A stretch of DNA of 64,000 nucleotides from Halobacillus naozhouensis (GTDB lineage: Bacteria; Bacillota; Bacilli; Bacillales; Halobacillaceae), in NCBI RefSeq assembly GCF_029714185.1, contig NZ_CP121671.1, positions 124,001 to 188,000 on the forward strand, in the 5' to 3' direction. The notes under the pieces were generated by a model. The model was not told the origin of the DNA. It did no database searches and saw only the letters and a program-made list of their open reading frames with translations. Positions 9,797 to 17,326 of this stretch are shown piece after piece. The stretch's first letter is position 1. Each line of letters begins with the position of its first letter. The position numbers and the translations under genes are program-made.

Positions 9797-9800
9797 TTAA

Positions 9801-9829
9801 TTCACAAACATATGATTATGGCATATAGT
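9801..9829 (+). promoter_or_regulatory. Probable promoter of the cysE-cysS T-box transcript
   Basis: TTCACA (9801-9806) and TATAGT (9824-9829) have a 17-base spacer and lie immediately after the gltX stop, just upstream of the T-box leader. Confidence 0.55.
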
Positions 9830-10084
9830 AAAGATACTCATAAGAAACGTTGAAGAGGAGAAGTATGGAGTGAAATCCTTAACCAGAGACAATCACCACC
9901 GGCTGAAAGTGATTGTAAGGAACACTTCTGAAATGCACCTCGGAGTCTGCAGCTGAAAAAAGTATGCTGTCAGCGGCTTCCTGCCGTTATCAGGTCTTAA
10001 AGAGGGGAAGTTATTCCCAAAACAGAGTGGAACCGCGCATAACGCGTCTCTGTGCTGCCTAAGCACACGAGACGCGTTTTTTTA
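9830..10084 (+). promoter_or_regulatory. T-box riboswitch, cysteine-specific, upstream of cysE-cysS
   Basis: The leader has a Stem I start containing AAGAGGAGAAGTA, a probable TGC specifier at 9934-9936, the conserved T-box AGAGTGGAACCGCG (10024-10037) and a terminator (10041-10078: AACGCGTCTC paired with GAGACGCGTT, then T run). The antiterminator bulge reads TGGA, whose variable base A pairs with discriminator U73, as found in tRNA-Cys. Uncharged tRNA-Cys should stabilise the antiterminator and allow cysE-cysS transcription. The specifier position is my reading of the unfolded sequence; a second TGC lies at 9948. The whole gltX-cysE gap of 308 bases is taken up by this element. Confidence 0.92.
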
Positions 10085-10104
10085 TATAAAAGGAGGGGGT
10101 ATGG

Positions 10105-10767
10105 ATGGGGCTTATGAAAATGTTTAAAGAGGATGTTGATGTGGTTTTTGACCAGGATCCCGCAGCTCGTTCTTATGTGGAAGTCATTTTGACGTACTCC
10201 GGATTGCACGCAATATGGGCGCATCGGGTGGCTCATGCTTTATATAAGCGGAAGTTTTTCTTTATAGCCAGGGTTATTTCGCAAATCAGCCGCTTTTTTA
10301 CAGGGATCGAAATTCACCCGGGCGCAAAAATTGGCCGTCGCTTTTTTATAGATCATGGAATGGGAGTCGTTATTGGAGAGACATGTGAGATCGGCGATAA
10401 TGTAACGCTATTTCAGGGCGTGACGTTAGGTGGAACTGGGAAAGAGAAAGGTAAACGGCACCCTACTTTAAAGGATAACTCACTCGTTGCTACAGGGGCG
10501 AAAGTATTAGGATCGATTACAATTGGGGAAAACTCTAAAGTAGGAGCAGGCTCTGTGGTGTTACATGAAGTGCCGGCCAATTCAACTGTTGTCGGGATTC
10601 CCGGACATGTCGTAGTCCAGGATGGTAAAAAGATTGGCAGGAAGGATTTAGACCATCATAAGCTTCCTGACCCGGTTTATGATCGGCTGGATCAGATGGA
10701 GAAAGAAATTGTACGCTTGCGTGATCAGTTAGATAAGGTGGAAGGAGTCAATCATAATGAGCATTAA
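10105..10767 (+). CDS. cysE: Serine O-acetyltransferase
   Basis: CysE makes O-acetylserine, the carbon skeleton for cysteine. The 220 residues contain the helical N-terminal region and a left-handed beta-helix of hexapeptide repeats with the catalytic segment HGMGVVIGETCEIG. ATG 10105 was chosen for its AGGAGGGGG site 5 bases upstream. It overlaps cysS by 11 bases, so biosynthesis and charging of cysteine are coupled behind one T-box. Confidence 0.96.
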   Translation: MGLMKMFKEDVDVVFDQDPAARSYVEVILTYSGLHAIWAHRVAHALYKRKFFFIARVISQISRFFTGIEIHPGAKIGRRFFIDHGMGVVIGETCEIGDNVTLFQGVTLGGTGKEKGKRHPTLKDNSLVATGAKVLGSITIGENSKVGAGSVVLHEVPANSTVVGIPGHVVVQDGKKIGRKDLDHHKLPDPVYDRLDQMEKEIVRLRDQLDKVEGVNHNEH

Positions 10768-12157
10768 AGTTTATAATACACTAACTAGAACTAAAGAAAC
10801 TTTTCAACCGCTGGAAGAGGGGAAAGTGAAAATGTATGTATGCGGACCGACCGTGTACAACTATATTCATATCGGCAATGCTCGTCCAGCTATCGTATTT
10901 GATACCGTGCGCAGATATTTCGAGTATCGTGGCTTTGAAGTTGAGTACGTGCTTAATTTTACAGATGTAGATGATAAATTAATAAAAGCTGCCAATGAAA
11001 TGGGAGAGGAAGTCCCGGATATCGCAAACCGATTTATCAAGGCGTATAAAGAGGATGTGGGGGCGCTTGGAGTGAAAGAAGCTGTTCACCATCCTCGTGT
11101 AACAGACAACATGGAAGAAATTATAACTTTTATTAATGGGTTAATTAAAAAAGGTTTCGCCTATGAATCAGAAGGGGATGTGTATTTCCGAACCCGCTCT
11201 TTTGATGAATATGGGAAGTTGTCTCACCAATCAATTGATGAGCTTCGATCTGGGGCTCGTATTGAAGTAGGAGAGAAGAAAGAAGATCCCCTTGATTTTA
11301 CGCTTTGGAAAGAAGCGAAGCCTGAGGAGATTTCATGGAAGAGTCCATGGGGAGAAGGACGTCCTGGCTGGCATATTGAATGCTCAGCGATGGCACGAAA
11401 ATATTTAGGGGATACGATTGATATCCACGCCGGAGGGCAAGATCTTACTTTTCCTCACCATGAAAATGAAATTGCCCAGTCCGAGGCCAATAATGGTGAG
11501 TCATTCGCTCGTTACTGGATGCATAATGGCTATATCAATATTGAAAATGAAAAGATGTCTAAATCCTTAGGGAATTTCGTACTTGCTCATGACTTGATTC
11601 AGAAACACGATCCGCAAGTGATTCGTTTCTTTATGCTGAGTGTCCAGTATCGCCATCCGATTAATTTTAGTGATGAGCTTTTAGCAGGAGCGAAAAGCAG
11701 CCTGGATCGGATTCGGAATGCTTATGAAAACATTCAGCATCGTAAGAAATCCAGTATGAATTTGCAAGAAGATACAAATTCCTGGACTGAGCAAATTGAA
11801 CAACATAAACAGCAGTTCATGACTGAAATGGATGATGATTTTAATACAGCTAATGCGATTTCTGTGTTATTTGATTTAACCAAGTCAGCTAACCTTTATC
11901 TACAATCTGCACAGACCAATGAAGGGTTGCTTGAACACTTTGAGCAGGCATTGAAAGAGTTAACAGATGTTCTTGGTGTGCAAATTGCCAAAGAAGAGGA
12001 GCTGCTAGACGAAGAAATCGATGCGCTGATCATTGAAAGGAAGCAGGCGCGGAAAGATCGCGATTTCGCCCGTGCTGATCAGATTCGCGATGAGCTTAAG
12101 TCCCGTAACATTATTTTAGAAGATACCTCTCAAGGTACTCGCTGGAAGCGAGGCTGA
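10757..12157 (+). CDS. cysS: Cysteine-tRNA ligase
   Basis: A class I synthetase of 466 residues. It has the zinc ligand C29 in the motif CGPTVYNYIHIGN, the HIGH-type site HIGN (38-41) and KMSKS (about 266-270). A helical C-terminal domain binds the anticodon. The start lies inside the end of cysE, which indicates translational coupling. Its expression should follow the upstream cysteine T-box. Confidence 0.97.
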   Translation: MSIKVYNTLTRTKETFQPLEEGKVKMYVCGPTVYNYIHIGNARPAIVFDTVRRYFEYRGFEVEYVLNFTDVDDKLIKAANEMGEEVPDIANRFIKAYKEDVGALGVKEAVHHPRVTDNMEEIITFINGLIKKGFAYESEGDVYFRTRSFDEYGKLSHQSIDELRSGARIEVGEKKEDPLDFTLWKEAKPEEISWKSPWGEGRPGWHIECSAMARKYLGDTIDIHAGGQDLTFPHHENEIAQSEANNGESFARYWMHNGYINIENEKMSKSLGNFVLAHDLIQKHDPQVIRFFMLSVQYRHPINFSDELLAGAKSSLDRIRNAYENIQHRKKSSMNLQEDTNSWTEQIEQHKQQFMTEMDDDFNTANAISVLFDLTKSANLYLQSAQTNEGLLEHFEQALKELTDVLGVQIAKEEELLDEEIDALIIERKQARKDRDFARADQIRDELKSRNIILEDTSQGTRWKRG

Positions 12158-12163
12158 GCTTAT

Positions 12164-12580
12164 ATGACGGCAACGAATGTAAAACAAATGAAGAGCCTTG
12201 CTCTGGCTTATATGGGAGACGGGGTTTATGAATTATACGTCCGTAAACATCTGCTTGATAAAGGTGAGGTTATTAAGCCCCACCAGTTACATCAAGCAGC
12301 TGTGAGGTTTGTGTCAGCTAAATCGCAGGCAAAAGTTGTTCAGGCATGGCAGGAAAGTTCCTTTTTGACAGAGGAAGAGGAAGGCGTGCTCAGGCGTGGA
12401 CGCAATGCCAAGTCAGGGAGCATACCTAAGAATACAAATGTCCAGACGTATCGTTACTCGACTGCGTTTGAGGCCGTGATTGGTTACCATTATTTAGCGG
12501 GGCATACGGAGCGGCTTGAAGAACTGATCACAAATGCTATTGATCTGGTTGAAGAAAGGAGTGAGAGCAATGAGAGATGA
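12164..12580 (+). CDS. mrnC: Mini-ribonuclease 3 (MrnC)
   Basis: Mini-III is an RNase III catalytic domain without the double-stranded RNA-binding domain; in B. subtilis it matures 23S rRNA ends. The 138-residue protein shows the RNase III signature AYMGDGVYELYVR with the catalytic acidic residues and a second helix RRGRNAKSG. It starts 6 bases after cysS with only a weak Shine-Dalgarno, suggesting coupling. It overlaps rlmB by 11 bases. Confidence 0.94.
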   Translation: MTATNVKQMKSLALAYMGDGVYELYVRKHLLDKGEVIKPHQLHQAAVRFVSAKSQAKVVQAWQESSFLTEEEEGVLRRGRNAKSGSIPKNTNVQTYRYSTAFEAVIGYHYLAGHTERLEELITNAIDLVEERSESNER

Positions 12581-13313
12581 GTGGATTATTGGTAAAAACA
12601 GCGTACAAGAAGCATTAAGATCAGGACGAGCTATTAATAAATTACTCGTATCAGATCAACTTCAGCACCATGCTTTGAGGAAGCTTGAACAGCTTGCCAA
12701 AGGGAATGGCGTCATTGTTCAGAAGGTTCCCAAGCGAAAAATTGATCAATTAGTAGAGGGTAACCACCAGGGTGTAGCCGCTGCTGTAGCCGCCTACGAA
12801 TATAGTGATATCGATGATTTATTTGCTCGTGCTGAAGAAAAAGGGGAATCCCCCTTTTTTGTTATTTTAGATGAAATTGAAGACCCTCATAACCTTGGGT
12901 CAATTTTGCGGACAGCAGATGCAAGTGGTGCCCATGGCGTAATCATTCCTAAGCGAAGGTCGGTCGGATTAACGACTACAGTAGCCAAAACATCTACGGG
13001 AGCGATTGAATATATCCCTGTTGCTCGGGTGACGAATCTTTCCCGCACAATTGACGAACTGAAAGAGCGGTTTGTTTGGGTCGTAGGAACAGATGCGGAG
13101 GGTACGGAAGATTTTCGGCAGTTAGATGGAAATATGGCTGTAGCCCTTGTGATTGGAAGTGAAGGGAAAGGAATGAGCCGCTTAACGAAAGAGAAATGTG
13201 ACTGGATGGTACGTCTTCCTATGGCGGGCCAGGTGACTTCTTTGAATGCTTCAGTGGCGGCGTCCCTCTTGATGTATGAAGTCTACAGGAAGCGCCACCC
13301 CTTCGGTGAGTAA
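12570..13313 (+). CDS. rlmB: 23S rRNA (guanosine-2'-O-)-methyltransferase RlmB, SpoU family
   Basis: This SPOUT-fold methyltransferase of 247 residues has an N-terminal RNA-substrate-binding domain and the three SpoU motifs: DEIEDPHNLGSILRTAD, VIGSEGKGMSRL and LPMAGQVTSLNASVAASLL. The knotted C-terminal region binds S-adenosylmethionine. ATG 12570 follows GAAAGGAG and overlaps the mrnC end. The E. coli orthologue modifies G2251; the exact target here (RlmB versus a TrmH relative) is inferred. Confidence 0.88.
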   Translation: MRDEWIIGKNSVQEALRSGRAINKLLVSDQLQHHALRKLEQLAKGNGVIVQKVPKRKIDQLVEGNHQGVAAAVAAYEYSDIDDLFARAEEKGESPFFVILDEIEDPHNLGSILRTADASGAHGVIIPKRRSVGLTTTVAKTSTGAIEYIPVARVTNLSRTIDELKERFVWVVGTDAEGTEDFRQLDGNMAVALVIGSEGKGMSRLTKEKCDWMVRLPMAGQVTSLNASVAASLLMYEVYRKRHPFGE

Positions 13314-13315
13314 CG

Positions 13316-13825
13316 ATGATTGTTTTACTTGTTGATGGGTACAACATCATTGGAGCTTGGCCGGAGCTTAAGCGACTTAAAGACCGGGATTTAGGTCAGG
13401 CCAGGGACCTTCTGATTGAAAAATTGGCTGAATACCAGGCGTATACGGGCGACCGAGTCATTGTTGTTTTTGATGCGTACCATGTAAGGGGTCTTGAAAG
13501 GAAGCAGCACAATTTTAAAATTGAAGTAATTTTTACAAAAGAAAATGAAACAGCTGATGAGCGGATTGAGAAGCTTGCTGGCAGTTTAACCAATGTACGG
13601 ACGCAGGTATACGTGGCTACCTCTGATTATGCAGAACAGCGTACGATTTTTGCCCAGGGAGCCTTCAGAAAATCTGCCAGAGAACTTTACATTGAGGTCA
13701 TGAATATTCAGCGGGAAATAAACAAAGATGTAGAATCACATAAAGCGGTTCAATACCAGCCTAAGATCCCGATAAATAAAGAAATACGCGATATTTTTGA
13801 AAAGTGGCGTCGAGGAGGCAAATAG
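13316..13825 (+). CDS. rae1: NYN/PIN-fold ribosome-dependent endonuclease Rae1 (YacP)
   Basis: The 169 residues form an NYN-type PIN nuclease domain with the acidic site LLVDGYNIIGAW, later VVFDAYHV and VATSDYAEQ. B. subtilis Rae1 binds the ribosomal A site and cleaves certain mRNAs during translation. The gene starts 3 bases after rlmB and closes the cysE-led run of genes. A basic C-terminus (FEKWRRGGK) is typical of the family. The role is by orthology. Confidence 0.92.
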   Translation: MIVLLVDGYNIIGAWPELKRLKDRDLGQARDLLIEKLAEYQAYTGDRVIVVFDAYHVRGLERKQHNFKIEVIFTKENETADERIEKLAGSLTNVRTQVYVATSDYAEQRTIFAQGAFRKSARELYIEVMNIQREINKDVESHKAVQYQPKIPINKEIRDIFEKWRRGGK

Positions 13826-13835
13826 CAGGGGCTTG

Positions 13836-13865
13836 TTGACGCTAGTGAAACGCTTACTGTATAAT
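13836..13865 (+). promoter_or_regulatory. SigA promoter of sigH
   Basis: TTGACG (13836-13841) and TATAAT (13860-13865) with an 18-base spacer lie 40 bases before the sigH start. In B. subtilis the equivalent promoter is SigA-dependent and repressed by AbrB; no AbrB site can be read by eye. Confidence 0.7.
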
Positions 13866-13905
13866 ATTTCTATATATTTAGGTACCACGGTCGGAGGGAT
13901 CCTGA

Positions 13906-14562
13906 GTGAGCATCGGACAAACTAAGGCAGGCATCGAAGAGCTGGATCTTGATAAGCTTGATGATGAGTTAATCATCGAACGTATTAACAAGGGCCAGAT
14001 CCAGGCTTTAGATTATTTAATTAATAAATATAAGAATTTCGTTCGTGCAAAAGCCCGGACGTATTTTCTTATTGGTGCAGATCGAGAAGACATTGTACAA
14101 GAAGGCATGATTGGCCTTTATAAGGCAATTCGAGACTATCAAGAGGACAAATTATCTTCGTTTAAAGCTTTCGCAGAACTTTGTGTTACCCGTCAAATTA
14201 TTACCGCAATTAAAACCGCCACAAGACAGAAGCACATTCCACTCAATTCTTATGTATCGCTGGACAAGCCCATTTTTGATGAAGAATCAGACCGTACACT
14301 ATTAGATGTTATTGCCGGTTCTAAGGCCATTGACCCTCAAGAATTAATCGTCAACAAAGAAAAGTTTGGCGATATGGAAGAAAAAATTTCTGAATTATTA
14401 AGCGAATTAGAACAGAAAGTGCTTGCGCTTTACTTGGATGGACAATCGTATCAGGAGATTTCTGTTGAACTGAAGCGGCATGTGAAATCGATTGATAATG
14501 CTTTGCAGCGGGTCAAGAGAAAGCTTGAGAGATACCTGGAAATGAGTGAAATTACGCTATAA
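13906..14562 (+). CDS. sigH: RNA polymerase sigma factor SigH
   Basis: SigH directs transition-state and early sporulation genes. The 218 residues, exactly the B. subtilis length, have region 2 (DYLINKYKNFVRAKARTYF, then DREDIVQEGMIGLYKAIRDY) and the region 4 helix-turn-helix near the C-terminus (DGQSYQEISVELKRHVKSID). The start is GTG after CGGAGGG. A good promoter lies just upstream, and the rpmG-secE promoter lies just after the stop. Confidence 0.97.
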   Translation: MSIGQTKAGIEELDLDKLDDELIIERINKGQIQALDYLINKYKNFVRAKARTYFLIGADREDIVQEGMIGLYKAIRDYQEDKLSSFKAFAELCVTRQIITAIKTATRQKHIPLNSYVSLDKPIFDEESDRTLLDVIAGSKAIDPQELIVNKEKFGDMEEKISELLSELEQKVLALYLDGQSYQEISVELKRHVKSIDNALQRVKRKLERYLEMSEITL

Positions 14563-14569
14563 GGTATAA

Positions 14570-14598
14570 TTGACAGCTACTTGAAAGCGTGCTACATT
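14570..14598 (+). promoter_or_regulatory. SigA promoter of rpmG-secE
   Basis: TTGACA (14570-14575) and TACATT (14593-14598) with a 17-base spacer, starting 7 bases after the sigH stop and 40 bases before rpmG. Confidence 0.7.
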
Positions 14599-14637
14599 TA
14601 TGAAAGTGATTATACCTCTAATGTGAGGTGACGAAAG

Positions 14638-14787
14638 ATGCCAATAAAGATTATTCTAGCTTGCGTACAATGTCAAAGTCGCAATTATAGCACTCATATA
14701 AACCGATCAAATCAACCCGAGCGATTAGAGGTTCGTAAGTTTTGCAAAACGTGTACAACCCATACACTTCACCGCGAAACGAAATAG
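14638..14787 (+). CDS. rpmG: 50S ribosomal protein L33, zinc-ribbon form
   Basis: A 49-residue protein beginning MPIKIILACVQCQSRNY. It carries two CxxC pairs (ACVQC and FCKTC), so it is the zinc-binding L33 type. The gene is preceded by GTGAGGTG and sits directly before secE, as the rpmGB copy does in B. subtilis. Bacilli usually carry further L33 paralogues elsewhere, including cysteine-free ones used under zinc limitation. Confidence 0.93.
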   Translation: MPIKIILACVQCQSRNYSTHINRSNQPERLEVRKFCKTCTTHTLHRETK

Positions 14788-14826
14788 AGCATGAAGCCGG
14801 AAGCATAAGTTTGGAGGTAGTGTAGC

Positions 14827-15000
14827 ATGTTTAAATTCTTCAGGAACGTATCACGTGAAATGCGCAAAGTAAGCTGGCCTAAAGGGCAAGAGCTTACGAG
14901 GTATACCGTTACCGTATTGGGCACTGTAGCTTTCGTTGCTGTGTTCTTTGCGATTGTTGATCTAGGAATCTCTCAGGTACTTGAACTCATTTCTAAATAA
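14827..15000 (+). CDS. secE: Preprotein translocase subunit SecE
   Basis: SecE is the single-span clamp of the SecYEG channel. The 57 residues begin MFKFFRNVSREMRKVSWPKG, the conserved amphipathic segment, followed by one membrane helix (about residues 28-53). It is the short Gram-positive form. It lies 39 bases after rpmG, behind GGAGG, and ahead of nusG, the usual order. Confidence 0.95.
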   Translation: MFKFFRNVSREMRKVSWPKGQELTRYTVTVLGTVAFVAVFFAIVDLGISQVLELISK

Positions 15001-15046
15001 TAGTAAAGTCTAAATTGTGATATACTATATAATAGCCTTGCAACAA

Positions 15047-15068
15047 AAACCCGTTTAACGGGTTTTTT
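15047..15068 (+). terminator. Intrinsic terminator or attenuator between secE and nusG
   Basis: AAACCCG / CGGGTTT form a 7-base-pair stem with a 5-base loop and a T run. A TATAAT-like element lies at 15028-15033, but no convincing -35 was found. nusG is probably reached by readthrough or from a weak promoter, so the hairpin may tune nusG. Confidence 0.7.
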
Positions 15069-15118
15069 ATGTTGGTTAAATAAAGCGAGTGTATCAATCG
15101 CATTATAAATTTTAAGTT

Positions 15119-15153
15119 AAGGGAGGGAAGGGCAAGCCACTTGTCCTGTATGA
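15119..15153 (+). promoter_or_regulatory. nusG ribosome binding site with hairpin spacer
   Basis: The only good Shine-Dalgarno (AAGGGAGGG, 15119-15127) is about 27 bases from ATG 15154, and an in-frame TGA directly precedes that ATG. Between them GGGCAAG (15130-15136) and CTTGTCC (15140-15146) can form a 7-base-pair hairpin with a 3-base loop. Folding it out leaves about 10 bases between GGAGG and ATG. The pairing is visible; the effect on translation is inference. Confidence 0.55.
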
Positions 15154-15690
15154 ATGGAAAAAAGATGGTATGTGGTTCACACTTATTCAGGTTATGAAAA
15201 CAAAGTAAGAGCCAATTTAGAAAAACGTGTCGAATCTATGGGAATGGAGGATAAGATCTTCCGCGTTCTTGTTCCTGAGGATGAAGAAACTGAAATTAAG
15301 AACGGAAAGCGTAAAGTCGCTAAGAAAAAAGTTTTTCCTGGTTATGTACTAGCTGAGATGGTGATGACGGATGACTCATGGTATGTAGTGCGTAACACAC
15401 CTGGTGTCACTGGATTCGTCGGGTCTACTGGCTCTGGTTCAAAACCAATCCCTCTCTTGCCTGAAGAAGTGGATACAGTACTTAAGCGTATGGGTATGGA
15501 TAAACCTTCTGCAGCTGAAGTTGATTTTGAAGTGAAGGAAAGTGTAAAAGTTACAGAAGGACCTTTTGCGAATTTCACAGGGTCAATCGAGCATATCGAT
15601 TTAGATAAGCAAAAAGTAAAAGTTCATGTCAATATGTTTGGAAGAGAAACACCGGTTGAGTTGGACTTTTCACAAATTGAAAAATTATAA
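15154..15690 (+). CDS. nusG: Transcription termination/antitermination factor NusG
   Basis: NusG binds the RNA polymerase clamp and modulates pausing, Rho action and coupling. The 178 residues have the NGN domain (WYVVHTYSGYENKVRANLEK at the start) and a C-terminal KOW domain (VTEGPFANFTGSIEHID). The start is fixed by alignment with B. subtilis NusG and by an in-frame TGA just upstream. The distant ribosome binding site is unusual. It is followed by the rplK promoter. Confidence 0.96.
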   Translation: MEKRWYVVHTYSGYENKVRANLEKRVESMGMEDKIFRVLVPEDEETEIKNGKRKVAKKKVFPGYVLAEMVMTDDSWYVVRNTPGVTGFVGSTGSGSKPIPLLPEEVDTVLKRMGMDKPSAAEVDFEVKESVKVTEGPFANFTGSIEHIDLDKQKVKVHVNMFGRETPVELDFSQIEKL

Positions 15691-15704
15691 ATCTCTACTC
15701 CCTC

Positions 15705-15733
15705 TTGCATTATATGAAAATAGATGCTAAAAT
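15705..15733 (+). promoter_or_regulatory. SigA promoter of rplK-rplA
   Basis: TTGCAT (15705-15710) and TAAAAT (15728-15733) with a 17-base spacer, 107 bases before rplK. Confidence 0.65.
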
Positions 15734-15786
15734 TCTAATGTTCTTTATGTGCCTCTAATAGAGAGGCGTTGATGCATATTAGATGA

Positions 15787-15813
15787 GTGGGAGGGGAAAA
15801 CCCTATTACCACA
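15787..15813 (+). promoter_or_regulatory. Probable L1-binding leader motif before rplK
   Basis: GTGGGAGG (15787-15794), 13 bases, then ACCACA (15808-15813); GTGG and CCAC can pair. The same two blocks with the same spacing recur before rplA. They resemble the L1-stalk region of 23S rRNA, where GGUGGGAGGC and AUACCACC face each other, so L1 may repress translation here. The sequence match is seen; binding is inferred. Confidence 0.65.
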
Positions 15814-15839
15814 TCACGGACTTTAAGGAGGTGTGTCTC

Positions 15840-16265
15840 GTGGCTAAAAAAGTTATCAAAGTTGTTAAGCTTCAGATCCCAGCAGGTAAAGCTAACCCAG
15901 CACCGCCAGTAGGGCCGGCGCTAGGTCAAGCAGGTATTAATATCATGGGCTTCTGTAAGGAGTTCAACGCTAAAACGCAAGATCAAGCGGGTATGATTAT
16001 TCCGGTTGAAATCACGGTATTTGAAGACCGTTCATTTACATTTGTTACCAAAACTCCGCCGGCTGCCGTTCTTCTTAAGAAAGCAGCAGGTATTGAATCA
16101 GGTTCAGGGGAGCCTAACCGTAACAAGGTAGCAGCTGTCAAGCGTGATCAAGTTCGCGAAATCGCGGAAACAAAAATGCCTGACTTAAACGCTGCTGACG
16201 TTGATGCTGCCATGCGCATGGTTGAAGGTACAGCGCGCAGCATGGGGATCACAGTTGAAGACTAA
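15840..16265 (+). CDS. rplK: 50S ribosomal protein L11
   Basis: L11 forms the base of the GTPase-associated stalk with L10-L12 and binds 23S helices 43/44. The 141-residue protein begins with GTG (AKKVIKVVKLQIPAGKANPA) behind AAGGAGGTG; frames further upstream lack conserved sequence. It keeps the proline-rich APPVGPALGQAGINI segment. Length equals that of B. subtilis L11. Confidence 0.97.
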   Translation: MAKKVIKVVKLQIPAGKANPAPPVGPALGQAGINIMGFCKEFNAKTQDQAGMIIPVEITVFEDRSFTFVTKTPPAAVLLKKAAGIESGSGEPNRNKVAAVKRDQVREIAETKMPDLNAADVDAAMRMVEGTARSMGITVED

Positions 16266-16290
16266 TCCCACAGCGTCACTTTGATGGAGT

Positions 16291-16364
16291 TAAAGGTTGC
16301 GAGAAAGGAAAATTCCTTGTTATCGCAACCTTTATTCGTGGGAGGTTAATCCGTTAAAACCACA
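16291..16364 (+). promoter_or_regulatory. rplA leader: long hairpin plus second L1-stalk-like motif
   Basis: TAAAGGTTGCGA (16291-16302) and TCGCAACCTTTA (16323-16334) form a perfect 12-base-pair stem with a smaller internal hairpin (AAGGA/TCCTT). It has no T tract, so it is not a classical terminator. Directly after it come GTGGGAGG (16338-16345), 13 bases, and ACCACA (16359-16364), the same arrangement as before rplK. It ends just ahead of the rplA ribosome binding site (GAGGAGG). Confidence 0.65.
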
Positions 16365-16380
16365 ACGAGGAGGAAATAAA

Positions 16381-17076
16381 ATGGCTAAAAAAACGAAAAA
16401 GCAACAAGAACTTCTTAAACTTGTTGATCGTACGAAATCATATGATGCACAAGAAGCAATTAATCTTGTAAAAGAGACTTCAAAAGCAAATTTTGATGAA
16501 ACTGTTGAAGCGGCCTTCCGTCTAGGTGTTGATCCGAAGAAAGCGGATCAGCAAATTCGCGGAGCTATGGTGCTTCCGCATGGTACAGGTAAAACCCAGA
16601 GTGTGCTTGTTTTTGCTAAAGGTGATAAAGCAAAGGAAGCAGAAGCTGCTGGAGCTGATTATGTAGGAGATCAAGACCTTATTAATAAGATTAATCAAGG
16701 CTGGTTCGACTTTGATGTAGTCGTAGCAACTCCGGACATGATGGCTGAAGTAGGTAAGCTTGGTCGCGTACTAGGACCTAAAGGTCTTATGCCGAACCCG
16801 AAAACAGGAACAGTTACGTTTGAAGTTGAAAAAGCTGTAAATGAAATCAAAGCAGGTAAAGTAGAATACCGTGTAGACAAAGCGGCTAACATCCATGTAC
16901 CAATCGGTAAAGCCTCTTTTGATGCAGAGAAACTAAAAGAAAACTTCGATGCCATCACGGATGCTTTGGTCAAAGCTAAACCTCAAGCGGCTAAAGGAAC
17001 TTACATGCGTAATGCTGCTGTTTCTTCAACAATGGGCCCTGGCATTAAAGTAGATATTTCTAGTTACGTAAAATAA
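16381..17076 (+). CDS. rplA: 50S ribosomal protein L1
   Basis: L1 forms the mobile stalk near the E site and is a known translational repressor of its own operon in E. coli. The 231 residues begin MAKKTKKQQELLKLVDRT; the two-domain fold is represented by LPHGTGKTQ and GRVLGPKGLMPNPKTGTVT. ATG 16381 was chosen because it follows GAGGAGG and matches the family start; the upstream in-frame extension is leader sequence. Confidence 0.97.
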   Translation: MAKKTKKQQELLKLVDRTKSYDAQEAINLVKETSKANFDETVEAAFRLGVDPKKADQQIRGAMVLPHGTGKTQSVLVFAKGDKAKEAEAAGADYVGDQDLINKINQGWFDFDVVVATPDMMAEVGKLGRVLGPKGLMPNPKTGTVTFEVEKAVNEIKAGKVEYRVDKAANIHVPIGKASFDAEKLKENFDAITDALVKAKPQAAKGTYMRNAAVSSTMGPGIKVDISSYVK

Positions 17077-17087
17077 TTATTTACATG

Positions 17088-17116
17088 TTGACTTTCCGTT
17101 TCTTATTTCATATAAT
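17088..17116 (+). promoter_or_regulatory. SigA promoter of rplJ-rplL
   Basis: TTGACT (17088-17093) and TATAAT (17111-17116) with a 17-base spacer, starting 11 bases after the rplA stop. Confidence 0.8.
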
Positions 17117-17326
17117 TAGAAACGTTGTATAAATCGAATACGTTATACCGTAGACAGCAGGTGCGAGTGATCGCTTAATTTCCTGCCGAGGTGTATGGAT
17201 AAACAGGACGAACTGATGTCCTGGCATACGCACCTCCATGTCTGCATGGAGGTGCTTTTTTTGCCATCGGTCTGTTGGTCCTGGCATCGGAAGCGGTATG
17301 ATGAAACGTCAATAGGAGGTGGAACG
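17117..17326 (+). promoter_or_regulatory. L10 leader with attenuator before rplJ
   Basis: A roughly 200-base untranslated leader precedes rplJ. It ends in a perfect 11-base-pair terminator hairpin, GCACCTCCATG (17230-17240) and CATGGAGGTGC (17245-17255), followed by seven T. The position and the conserved-looking stretch TAGACAGCAGGTGCGAGTG match the L10 leader of Firmicutes, in which the L10-L12 complex binds the RNA and promotes termination. Confidence 0.88.
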
